From positions 1-40,442 of the forward strand of contig NXFV01000989.1 of assembly GCA_002803225.1 (NCBI GenBank): DNA of 40,442 nucleotides. Direction: 5' to 3'. Below, piece after piece: positions 9,955-20,000 of this stretch (position 1 is the first letter of the stretch; every line of letters starts with the position of its first letter). The DNA is from Gamarada debralockiae. Its lineage: Eukaryota; Ascomycota; Leotiomycetes; Helotiales; Hyphodiscaceae. The position numbers were made by a program, and so were the translations under genes. The notes under the pieces were generated by a model that saw only the letters and a list, made by a program, of their open reading frames with translations, was not told where the DNA came from and did no database searches.

Positions 9955-10600
9955 ACGCCCCGGGCCCCGGCCCTCACGTGCTCTCTCCCAGACCCCCTCT
10001 CGCTTGCGTAGCGTGACTTAGCAGAGCTCCTATATATAGGCTCGAGCTCCTCACAAAGTTCTCCTTCTTCTTCTCTCCTTAGCTTAGTTTTCTCTCATCT
10101 TAATTCCCTCTAATGCTAACGATAATTGTAGACACTACGCGCCTGTGGGGGATTGTAGCCTTTTTATCACTAACCCATTGATCAATGTTCCTCATGTCGT
10201 CTCCAAGACCGAGACTACACTATGTGGGCGACCCGTTACCCTTCGAGGTACCTTGGAAGATCTTAGATTCTTGTAGGCAGGACTCTCAAACGGAGTTCAG
10301 TGTTCCTTTGAGTCGCTGATCTACGGATTACTGTTCTGCGACCCTACCAAACTCAAGTTGACTCGCTAGGGGTTTCTCGTGACCTCTCTTCTCGCACGTC
10401 CTCGGACCACATTCATTTGTCCTAACTTTCTCATTAATTCTTAGGTATAGGCGTTACGTTGGGGATAAAGTGAAGGCTATTGTAACCTTTCTAAAGCGAA
10501 TCTCCGTATCTCGGACTGCACTACTTATACTAAACCTCTAGTGTAGCATGTGGAGGAGCTGAAAATTGTGCTGCGCCATACTCGACATGTCCAGTTAGGA
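9955..10600 (+). other. GC-rich promoter-like block, possible LTR or other repeat
   Basis: After a GC-rich stretch and a CACGTG (9976-9981) there is a TATATATAGG box near 10031-10040 and a CT-rich leader, which looks like an RNA polymerase II promoter. A 41-residue frame (10194-10319, MSSPRPRLHYVGDPLPFEVP...) follows and ends quickly. This resembles the start of an LTR-type element or a truncated gene, but no second LTR or polyprotein was found. Confidence 0.3.
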
Positions 10601-11711
10601 CAGTATCTTACCACTGGCGCTAATACTTCTGCCTTGTTTTACCAAAATTACGTGTCGATCGTCGTCAGTGCTATAATATAAATGGGATTGCGTGTTAGAT
10701 GCCGCCTTTGCCCTTTGAATTCCCGGAATATTTATGTATGGAGTAGTAGGCATAAGGGTTTGCGGTACTCTTCTCGGCATGATTGTAGGCTAGTTTTACT
10801 ACGCGTGCCAAAATAGCTGGAATGGCTTTCTCTTACGTCGCTTTCTTAATATTGCTTCGGTCATCAAACGTTCGCTCTGTCACCCTCGGCCACGGACGGA
10901 TATATGCCGTGTTCTACTGCACTTCATCCTTGTGGAAAGTGGATTCAGGACAAAGAAATCTGCATCGGGGGAGGATTTACAAATCTATCGCAAGCATTGC
11001 AACAGGTCTAGTCTCTGCGACGCAGGTGCAGGCAGGAGAATTGGGCTGCTGCCTCCTAGGGTGATGGCTGTGCATCGGTATTCATTGACCTGCTTTAAAT
11101 GATTTTCAGTCGACAGCAAGAGCGGATACGGGGTTGGGGCTGAAGATACCCTACCCTATGCTTTAACTTATAAAACCTCTTCTGCTGCTCCTTCAAGAGC
11201 AAAATTTCCCTCATAACCGAAATCAAGATTTGGGCAGCTACTTGGACCATGAATTCTATTATCTTTTACTAACACCCTTGGCCCTCTACTAGGAAATCTT
11301 CTCGTTTTTTAGGCGCACGTGCGACTACTCTTGCGTCTGTATCATCTGTTGCTACTGACTATTGCGCCCATTGTTCCTGTTGGCGTTCCTGCTGATTGTG
11401 CTCGCCGAAACTTCTCGCAGGGTCATAACTGGGAAAGTCACAATAGGATCAAAGTCGAAAATATGAAAGGTAATTGTCGAGACTGCTATTACAATCAAAG
11501 TGAGACTCGAGAGGAGCAAGAAGTTACTCCAATAGCGACCGCGATGACGCTCTAGACAGAGGGAGAAAAGCTTTGATTCCTAGCAGCTGCAACTAATAAC
11601 AATAAGGTATGTCGGCAAACTAGTGTAGAATTGACCGCGTAGGCCAGAATGAAATGGCCAAAATACTTTCCAATACATTCTGCTGATAGTGGGGACAAAA
11701 TGCACCCCTCA
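10601..11711. other. Region without a confident gene
   Basis: Plus frames at 10822-11064 and 11319-11555 have slightly hydrophobic N-termini but no domain and no consistent splice structure. They may be decayed exons. Nothing else is supported. Confidence 0.35.
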
Positions 11712-13246
11712 TTAGTTCCAGGCCGACGCCGGAACCTGCTGTTCTGTTGTTGGGACCAACGTTGCCACCGAGACATGCGGCCAAGTCAAGCCGGCGAAGT
11801 TGAGGAACACTGTCTGGGAATACTGGATCTGGGTAGAGTTGACGACAATCGTCTTCGGCGCCGTGATCTGATGCGGCGGATTTACCTCGAAGACAGGCAC
11901 CCGAGCGCCTGGCTGGGGGGCAGAGGGTGAAATTTTCAAGGGCGCGTCACCGGGCTTGAAGGGAGGAACCACGATCTTGTGCTGCACTGTCTCAATCCAG
12001 AACGTGGCCGTCATCTCGACTGCACTCGCGTTCGGCCCTGTCTGGTGTCCCGTTCCTGAAGCTGCACCTTGCAAGAAGGCGATATTGGCGGCTCCTCCAC
12101 CCAGTTCTGGAGTCGTGGGGCTTGTGGAGACGGCGAAGACGATGGTCTTGGTGATGGTCTTTCCAATGTTGGCCTCACGTAACACAGTGTTTGGATCGGT
12201 CAAGATGGCCTGCGTGATAGTGCCCTCGGCAATGAATTTGCTCAGGTCCTGCGGCAGTCGAGGAGTGTCGGTATTGGACGCAGTCTGGCTTGCGAAGGTG
12301 ATCTTTTTGCTTGGGTTGCCAATTACAAACGGCGTGATATCCACCGCCTTTATGGTTGGCGGGCCTGCGATGCTGGCGGTGGGTGCCAGGGCTTGGGCGT
12401 TGATGGTCGTGCCATGTGGGATGGACGCCATACGCACCAGCGATTCACCCAGAACGGGGTCGGTCTTAGTCGCCGGGACGTGCATCCACAGCCCGGGCTC
12501 GAAGTGGATGCCGTTGGGTGTGCCATTAGCCTTCCCGGTGGCTGTATTGGTCACGTCGCTGATGGCCTGCACTGTAGAGGATCTCGGAGTTAGCATTGCC
12601 CTTTTCAGTAAGCACTAATAGTACCAGGCTGATTCAGAAGTTGCGAGACATGTATGAGGAGTTATCCGTGTCTTGCAGTTCACGAAACAATCTGGAAGAG
12701 GAAAGAGTGACTCGGAAAATACCCACCATAAGGGACGCCGTTGAGGAAGATGTCGTTCTGCGTCTCCAGCCCACGATTGGGAACGCTGCCGAGGGAATTG
12801 GAGAACGTCAGAGTCTCCGTCGTAAGATTGAGTTCCAGAACATTCTCACTAGGTGGGTTTGGCGGGGCAGGTGTGACTGGATTGGGAAAGGTCGTGGTGG
12901 TCGGTGGGCCACTGTTGGGGCGAAAAATCATGTTGAAGCCGGTTCCAGCAAATTGTCCAGTGAAGTTTGCCAGCACACCTAGTGGCGACGATGGAGTGAC
13001 AGTGGGAGTGGGAGTGGGAGTAGCAGTAGGCAGCTCCCGTTTCTGGCCAAATTTACCGTCAACCTCAGAAATCCGGAAGTCGGATCCCAGAGTTATGACT
13101 GCTGGAGTCACGTCTTTAGTGATTGGCTGTAGTTCGGGCTCGTCCTCAACCGCATGGACCTCGATGTTGACCGGGTGAGTTTTGGCTACTTGAGGGGTAG
13201 TTTCGTGAGCAGTAGCTACGTCAACCAGGACATCTTGAGCGGCCAT
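11712..13246 (-). CDS. Conserved 459-residue protein of the LGxLxxFTGxFxGxGFN type (possible heme-binding-like fold)
   Basis: Two exons, complement of 11712-12571 and 12727-13246, total 1380 nt. Intron 12572-12726 (155 nt) has a GTGGGT donor, a GCTAAC branch and a CTACAG acceptor; splicing joins GVPY to VQAISDVTNTATG in frame. Residues 1-80 are a variable N-terminal extension ending in a TPTPTP tract. The conserved part starts at LGVLANFTGQFAGTGFN and contains NVLELNLTTETLTFS, GIHFEPGLWMHVPAT, RMASIPHGTTINAQ, ATFWIETVQHKIVVPP and TVFLNFAGLTWPHVSVATL. From memory, bacterial and fungal relatives are annotated as heme-binding proteins with a lipocalin-like fold; I cannot verify this. No signal peptide or membrane segment, so probably cytosolic. 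Confidence 0.75.
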
Positions 13247-14329
13247 GGCAAAGGAAAGTCACTCAGATCTCTTCTAGTAAGGATGTAATGGTAATAAAAG
13301 AGGTCAGAGCAGGTATGGAAATCAATAACCCTAATAGATGTAATGGAATAGTGGAAATGGCAAAGCTGATTGCGATTACAGACTTAAGTTCTTAAACAGC
13401 AATAGCGAGGAACACCGTTCACTTTATACTTAAGTGTGCTGAGATAACTTCCGTGTCTTACTCTCTACCCAGTGCTATGATCTTACTGGTCCAATTACGA
13501 TACGAGAAGCTGTGTAATAGTAAATGAAAATCAGCTGAGAATTTCCCATTGAAAGCGCCAAAGCTTACCTGAGTGCTGTTGAAGAAATCGCAGCTGCATT
13601 ATCATTCGCTAAGAAGTACCTATCTCGCATCTCAGCTCCACATAATGAACCCGTCTTTTGCTCTAGCTTTCAGCTCTACGGGAGCTCACGAGGTTGCAAT
13701 TTATCGACATCGCTTTTGAAGACGGCTGCGAGTCGAAAAATATGAGAGAAAGTCTGAGATCCGCCTCAAAAGTGTGTAGCTAAGTGAAAGACGAAGCGTG
13801 GTAGAAAATCATCAAGTATCAGGTTGTACTTGGTGGATAGTGGTCATCAGGTGACAGTTCGCCTGCAGCCGGATTCAGAGAACCAGGCGACCAACTTTGC
13901 CGATGTTGCTGATGGCTGACCGGCTTGGATAAACCTCACTCAGTTGGTTGCGCGAACAATGCACTTCGACAAATCAAGTGGACAACACATCTGATTCGTA
14001 TAGAGTTAACCTTACCATCACATCCTGGGAAATCCGTCGGCTCGTCCTTCAGGCTTCACCCAGGCGCCCAGCCACACCAATACAATACAGCCTAGAAACC
14101 GTCCCTCTTGAAGTTGCACAACTGCTCTGTCCTACGTTTAGGGAGATGCATCTATCCGATGAGACATTCTGGTCGAAGGTGAAAGAAGGCCACACTTTAT
14201 GGCTGTAGAGACCTGGTAAACCAGGTAAAAGAAGACCAGGTTGGTTTCGTACTTATCACTATCACTTCCATCGAAAATAATTATTTTGAGAATGGAGTGA
14301 AGTTTGATGTTTGATTTTCTACGAGAAAT
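13247..14329. other. Upstream region of the 459-residue gene; no supported gene
   Basis: This holds the promoter side of the minus-strand gene ending at 13246. The plus frame at 13948-14208 has no domain I recognise; it could be a distant part of the HET relic to its right. A 16-bp palindrome-like site (ACCTGGTAAACCAGGT) lies at 14211-14226. Confidence 0.35.
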
Positions 14330-14644
14330 TTGCTTATGGGCGCTGAAGAGGCGCTAGCGCCCGACTCGGTAACGTTCCTCGCTGAAAAGCTTCCCGCCAG
14401 AATTTTCCGCCCCACAGTTTGCGCTACGTCAACTCCGTGGCAGAACGATAACTTACGCCCTTATAATCCGCAAGAGCGCAACGAACAACTCAGCATGATA
14501 GGAGAGATATACAAGTCTGCATCCACGGTCTAGACCTGGCTGGGGAAGGCGGATGAGAGAAATGATGAAGCTTTTGATATGATGCGAACTATCGCCAGAG
14601 AGAAAGAAACAAAAGAGACGGTGACTCTGCTATTCTCATTCTAG
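14330..14644 (+). pseudogene. HET-domain (heterokaryon incompatibility) remnant
   Basis: The frame contains QERNEQLSMIGEIYKSASTV, a TAG at 14531-14533, then TWLGKADERNDEAFDMMRTI in the same frame, stopping at 14642. This is the middle of the HET domain (family pattern: N-Q-x-D...ERxxQVxxMxxIYxxAxxVxxWLG). The preceding segment normally holding WIDAICINQ is unrecognisable (ATSTPWQNDNLRPYNPQ), and no N- or C-terminal extension was found. HET proteins trigger incompatibility cell death in filamentous fungi; this copy is not functional. Confidence 0.7.
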
Positions 14645-15511
14645 CTATGTGTATACAAAGTAAAAGCAATTATGTAGGCTCACTCAATCTATTTCCTCTT
14701 AAGTTCATTGATATTGTTTCTAGTAGAGGCATGTTCTTCACTATTCCTTCCTCGACAAGATGTTAGCGATATTGGCGGTAGTACTCCGGAGTAAGTTTGG
14801 TGTCCAGAGGCCTCCCGACTTCCATGACTGCACTATCACGAGACCCCAACTATGGATAGGTCGCACAATGGCAACCAGTGGTTAAGCAAATGAGTCGGAG
14901 TTGAAGTAGAAGATCGGTCTGTTGCAGAACCACATTTTAGAAGACGATGACGAATCTAGTACGGCTACAGTACTGGCGAGAGCATAGAAGTGACTATAAG
15001 GGTTAGAAGATTTGAAAGGAATAGGAAGTATCTTGACGATAGGAGATGCTACTGTTGCTGAATGGGCTGTGAGACATCTTTTATTATGATGCTGGGAGAC
15101 CTGGCGATATTTGAGTTATCTACAGCAAGTTTTGGGAGGGTCAAGTGATAAAGCATAGAAGAGACCTCTAGCCCTAAGACCAAGCCTACCATTTTCTCAA
15201 AACAAACACTGGCGCCGCCACGAGGCTCGAGATTATTTGGTTGCTCACTAAAGCAAAGTAATAAAGTGCCCTGAACTGTTGAATTCGCCCTTTCGTATTT
15301 CTCACGAGCGACAAGCTAGCCCCTGAACCCCTCCTCGCTAGTGCTTACCTTATTCATCTGCGCGGGCTGGAGCAAGCACGACCGGTGAGGAAACTACAAC
15401 GGTCCCAGATCTTCCATGTATTTTCATATTTAAAAGCTGTTGGTTATTTTGTTCCAATGCGAAACAACTTCCGTGCCCTACAAGTATTCTCAAGACTCAA
15501 ACAAAGGCAAA
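14645..15511. other. Gap without a supported gene
   Basis: No frame over about 60 codons with coding character. This region should include the promoter of the sulfotransferase-like gene to its right. Confidence 0.4.
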
Positions 15512-16446
15512 ATGACAACATCGAAACGACAAGTCCCCACCCGCCTTGTCGGATTCGACCCCGCAGCGATCCCCCTGTCTACAACCATCGATCGCACGAA
15601 CTCGAAACGGCAAGTCACGTGCCCACATCTATTCCCAATCTAACAAACCCCAGCGTCGTACCCATGAAAGTCCTCTGCCTAGGTCTCTCCCGCACAGGAA
15701 CCTCCTCCCTCCGCCAAGCTCTCCTCGATCTCGGAATCAGCGATGTGTACCACTTCACATCCGTCGTATCCGAAAACCAGCTCGACTCTCACCTCTGGAT
15801 CAAAGCTCTAGAAGCAAAACTCGAGCACCGCGGTCCTGAGTTTAAGAAAGAGGATTGGGATGCGTTGCTAGGACACTGCATGGCGGTATCCGATCATCCC
15901 TGTCTTACGTTTACGGACGAATTATTGGAGGTTTATCCGGATGCGAAAGTCATTTTGACTGTTAGGGATAATGTGGATGTTTGGTACGAGAGTGTTATGG
16001 GTACGATTTGGAAGTTCGTAGAACTCAGGATAAGTCCTGATGTGCCGTTCTGGAGGAAAATCTGGCGAAGTTTACTCGATCGAGGGCCGTTTGATAGGAT
16101 GACGGAACTCATACACCTCAATCCTGCGGGAATGTACTGGGAATTCCCAGCAAGAGGCAAAAACTTCTATTTGGAGCATAACGAGAAGATCAGGCGGATG
16201 GTACCGAAGGAAAGGTTGCTGGAATTCAATTTGAAGGAAGGCTGGGGACCACTGTGCGAGTTCTTGGGGTATGAGCAGCCGGAATGGGAGTTTCCGAGGG
16301 TTAATGATCGTGCGGAATTTAATAAGTATCAGGATGATTATGCAAGAGCGCAGAATTGGGTTGTGGCGAGAAATGCGATGCCATATGTCCTGACGTGGGC
16401 GACTGGGATAGTTGGGGGATGGTATTTGTTCATTCGTAGACGATGA
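15512..16446 (+). CDS. P-loop sulfotransferase-like protein with C-terminal membrane anchor
   Basis: The C-terminal 260 residues are unambiguous. MKVLCLGLSRTGTSSLRQAL is the 5'-phosphosulfate-binding P-loop, and VILTVRDNVDVWYESV is the second cofactor-binding strand and helix. The C-terminus (YVLTWATGIVGGWYLFIRRR) is a tail anchor. I place the start at 15512 because that frame gives VPTRLVGFDPAAIPLSTTID, the family-like N-terminus, joined by a short intron 15619-15653 (GTGCCC donor, CTAAC branch, CAG acceptor); 299 residues result. The 35-nt intron is unusually short. The alternative is an uninterrupted 353-residue frame from 15385 with an untypical N-terminus. Family members (Sulfotransfer_4 type, often misnamed NAD-dependent epimerase) are abundant in fungi with mostly unknown substrates. 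Confidence 0.8.
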
Positions 16447-16870
16447 AGCTCAGAAGTGATCCTTTCCATTAATTCTAGAGATCCAGCACAAACAACTTCA
16501 CTTTACTATCCTGTAGTCTCGCTCAAGGAATTTAGTAGGGATGTCGCGAACCTCGTTACTTCCTCATCCCGCTCGACTCCATCCCTTGCTCAACTGTAGA
16601 AGTGAGAGGATTGCTTATATTGCTCAAAAAACCAAAGAAAGGCTAGAACTGTCAAATAAAAGAGCGATCATAGTCAGGGTATGTAGAGTGAAGTGGGCAA
16701 TAATGCATCAGTCCGTGTCAGACAAAGGAGACTAGTCGAGGGTTAAGTCAAGTTGCCAAGAGGAGGACATCTGAGACTGAATGGTTTCCGTCTGAACATC
16801 GTGTTGTGAGTTAATCTCTCGAAATTGCATCTCATGAGACTCCAGTGAGTGTGCAGTGATATCGGTGGAA
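16447..16870. other. Gap without a supported gene
   Basis: 3' flank of the sulfotransferase-like gene. Only a short plus frame at 16541-16735 without features. Confidence 0.35.
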
Positions 16871-17308
16871 TTAGAATGAGGTGGCGGACGTCGGTGCTGC
16901 CGTGGGAGGTGTTTTGATGGGAAATGGTGAAAGCAAGGACAAGGGGGTGCTCGGTGCGATGTCGCGGCGATAATATTCTGGAGATAAAGATAAATGATAC
17001 ATGGGACTGCGTCCCTCAAATGGAGAATTGTTTACTTCGGCCACACGACCGAAAGCTGAGCCCGCAGCTTGATTGAGAGCCGGTCCAGTACTTGTAGCCC
17101 TTTGAGGTTGAGATTGGTCCAAAGGTGAGGATGTATGCTCTCCGATTATTGTCTTCGTCGCCACTGGGAAAGGCACCCTAGCTCGAACGAACATTCTATC
17201 AAATGTTTCATCAATTTTCGGAATTCGATGATTTTGAGTGTCGGCCAACGGCACTTTGGGAATCCCCATGTTGGAAACTTGTGTCGTTTTCAGAGATTCG
17301 TCTCGCAC
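16871..17308 (-). other. Minus-strand low-complexity frame, possible 3' part of the broken cyclin gene
   Basis: A 145-codon frame rich in Pro, Ser and Thr (SPLDQSQPQRATSTGPALNQ..., APSTPLSLLSPFPIKTPPTA). It lies just downstream of the PHO80-type cyclin relic on the same strand. Fungal PHO80-like cyclins often end in such a Pro/Ser-rich tail, but I could not find a phase-correct splice connecting them, so the link is inferred. Confidence 0.3.
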
Positions 17309-17374
17309 GAGGACTAGAATATTAACCCCGGGTGATGGTCGAAGAAGAGCTGAAAATGCGCAAGTTTCTTTTAC

Positions 17375-17984
17375 CAGTCATTCAATTCATCGGCAGCCGG
17401 GAATAGATTGTATCTCATGTGGCAAATAAATTCCACTTCCATAGTATGGAAATCGGAAAGGGGAATACCTGAGACGTCGGTCCAAGTCTTCTTTGTATAA
17501 AAATGATCGTCAAGAACTGTTTTATGATTCAGCGAGATAATTGTGTCTCTAGTCGTAAGGAAACTCGCATTTGTTAGCCAACCGAAGGCACCCACAGAAC
17601 CTTTGTATTCGCTGACCTTTTTCTCTTTAACTGACGGGTTTATAGCTATGAGTCGATATATGCATAATAATATTAGTCGAACACAGTTGCTTGATACTTG
17701 TATCGTGTCCAAAACCGTTTCAGTCTACCTGTAAAAGGCAACTGCCCCGTGGCCCAAGGGAGCAACATCAATTGGCCTTGATTTTGACCACCTTTCAACA
17801 GCACCAGTAGTAGTTGCAGACCCAAACCATAGCAAGCCGACCAACTAATATTATCAACCACTGAGTCAAATATAATTGAGAATATCTGACGGAAACGTAC
17901 TGGGCAGTGAGATATGATAAACGAGTACGATGGGCCAACAATTGGACATTGGTTTTGCTTCTCAGATAATGATAGGGTTTGCAA
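17375..17984 (-). pseudogene. PHO80-type (Pcl family) cyclin with an in-frame stop
   Basis: Three exon pieces fit: one ending at 17901, then 17565-17844 and 17375-17516. Introns are 17845-17900 (GTACGT donor, TAG acceptor) and 17517-17564 (48 nt, CTGAAT branch, CAG acceptor). The joined frame gives TETVLDTIQVSSNCVRLILL, CIYRL..INPSVKEKKVSEYK and, after the second intron, ILDDHFYTKKTWTDVSGIPL then SDFHTMEVEFICHMRYNLF, a clear cyclin box of the PHO80 class (family pattern FLDDNTYTNKTWxEVSGI, MEVEFLSNMRYxL). A TAG at 17725-17727 interrupts the frame just before TETVLD, where relatives usually have Trp (TGG). No functional N-terminus or stop-free C-terminus was found. Such cyclins pair with Pho85-type kinases in nutrient and phosphate signalling. 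Confidence 0.65.
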
Positions 17985-18658
17985 TTGAAAGGATAACTGT
18001 GGCCATTAAGTGGAAAAACGCTTGCTTCCCAAAGTACTTGTATCTGAGGATTGAGGGGTTTTCGGAGATGCTGTGAGTGAAGATGAGTGGCATGTAGCTA
18101 TTCTGTCGGTTCCTCGTTGAACTTTGTGGGACCGGGTTCGTAGACGGGGTGTAGAAGGTGATATATGATGGAGCACCTTCAACATATGTTAACAAATAAC
18201 AAGAATCCGATAGAAACTGAGAATAAAGGCCAAACTCACTTATTTGCGAGCGAAGTATTTTCGCTCCCATCAAGCCCTTGCGCTGGGAGAACCGCTGCAT
18301 CTTATGCGCCGGCACAGGTCGTCCATGCAGCAACTGCTCGCTTTCTTTCCCCTCCTCAAGCTTGCGCTTCAGCTGTTTCCGCCGAAGAATTTCATACCTG
18401 TGTCCTTGATAAATTTTGTCTAAATTCCACTTAGCGTTCTCTACGAGAATTGCCAGAGGTGTATTGAATGAGCGGTGGGCTGACTTACGTGGCATAGAAT
18501 CCGTATACTGCCTCCAGGACATGCTTCACCTCTGCAAGAGTTTTATCCTCGACGACATAAAGTTGTGTGAATCGCTCTCGCTGCTCCTCCCAAGCTCCAA
18601 TAGAGTGCTCTTCGGCAGATTGGGCAGCTAAGGCTGATGACGGTGGAGGATGTTCCAT
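17962..18658 (-). pseudogene. Clr5-domain protein gene with disrupted domain
   Basis: From the ATG at 18658 the first exon (to 18489) encodes WEEQRERFTQLYVVEDKTLA and EVKHVLEAVYGFYAT, the N-terminal half of the Clr5 domain. A GTAAGT donor at 18488 and a TAG at 18441 (48-nt intron) lead into an exon whose first codons read T-E-R, as expected, but then hit a TAA. KWNLDK and GHRYEILRRKQLKRKLEEGK follow in another frame, so a short internal deletion with frameshift is likely. Further 3', intron 18177-18239 (GTGAGT donor) joins SQIS to APSYITFYTPSTNP, typical of the family. A closed 180-residue model exists if the acceptor at 18398 is used, but it drops the conserved W-x-L-D-K end of the domain. 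Clr5 proteins are fungal, often in multigene sets, with unclear function. Confidence 0.65.
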
Positions 18659-20000
18659 GGTAGGTGATTGAAATGATGATAAGTACAATTGCGAAGACTT
18701 TTCAATAATCAGAACATGCCTGCGACAGTTCGAAAGGTGCTAGAAGCAGTCGAACCCGACTCGAAGGGCAGGATCCAGGAGGGCGTACATCCTTTTGTAG
18801 AATTCTATTAACGCAGCCTTGCCAGTTCCTCGACGATCCATTGCAAGCACCTGTACGGTACTTTTGAGTTTCCGGCCCATGTGGTGGTACTTACACGGGC
18901 CAATCAATCCCCAATCCATTCAGCCCATCAAAGACCTCAGCACGTGATAAAATCTCCTTGTGATTTAGCTAAAAATAGGGGTCGCCTACGCCCAAACAAT
19001 CCTCGCGTCAAAATCAACCACACTCCATCCCGTATCATCGATCGGGACGGGAAGGAACGAAGCGGGGTTTGATTTTGGGTGCCACATCTCTCTTAAGTAA
19101 CGAAGATGTGCTCGTGGATGCTGGATAATCGCTCAACTGGCAATCCGGCATATCGTAGGACTTTCGTCATAATCTAGTCAGAAAGAAACCGAACGGCGAA
19201 TGATTGTGTAAAGAATTGCATCGTTATTACAAGAAGCACATCCATTGATTGATCCCAAGCTAAACTCCAGAACATGTTGAACTGGAAATTGGAAATAAGA
19301 GAGATAACTGGTTGAGGGTTGTTGTGTGACAATAGTAGGAAAGCTCATGATCATTCGCCCTCTCCTTTCATTTTCCGTCCGTTCCCTTCCTACCATACCT
19401 TCCACCCAGCCAGCCGGCGCATCCCATCCAGCGCTGCACCGAAAATAAATACCATCCTGCAACAACAATCTCCAGACTCAAAGACCAATATCTTCAGCAA
19501 CAACAAAGTGATATATCCTCCACCCCTTCAGCTCATCCTTCACACCCACTTGCAAAGCAAAGATCCACGCAACAGATAGAACCAGCAAAAACAAAAGGTG
19601 CCCGAACAAAAGGAAACTCGTATAATATATCCATGAATCGTAAAGGAGTGTGTGAGCGAGTAATGTTAGGCGCTAGCCAGCCCGCCTAGCCTGTAAACCA
19701 AACCAAATTCAATTACATCGAACGAACACCTTGCTGTTATACCAGACCAGAGCATAGAGCAGAATAATCCGAGCAGCGGAGAGACACAGTGTTATGCGAA
19801 ACGTACGTGAGGAGATCCCGCCGTGGAGCAGTGACAGAAGAAATGTTAATGCGAGATTTTCGAGGAATGCTTTTGGAAGACGGACAATATCGAGAGGCGA
19901 GATATCGATCCAAGTGGAGAGAACCGTTAATACAGGAATGAAGCGCTGCCGAAATCCTGGAGTCCACAAGTGACGCAAAGTAGTGGGCCATCGAAAGCAT
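18659..20000. other. Gap without a supported gene
   Basis: Frames up to 113 codons occur, but none has a domain or plausible splicing. The right end is presumably the 3' untranslated region and terminator of the minus-strand Zn2Cys6 gene, whose stop is at 20001. Confidence 0.4.

Noticed and set aside
11319..11555. Plus-strand frame with a hydrophobic N-terminus
   Set aside because: The leader-like MRLLLRLYHLLLL is followed by a polar stretch without Cys pattern or domain, and no splice logic connects it to neighbours.
11956..12618. 220-codon plus-strand frame
   Set aside because: Antisense to the 459-residue gene, whose minus-strand exons have conserved motifs and a phase-correct intron.
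15385..15511. Longer start for the sulfotransferase-like protein
   Set aside because: The uninterrupted extension is atypical, whereas the alternative frame gives the family-like VGFDPAAIPLSTTI segment. Kept as an alternative because the required intron is only 35 nt.
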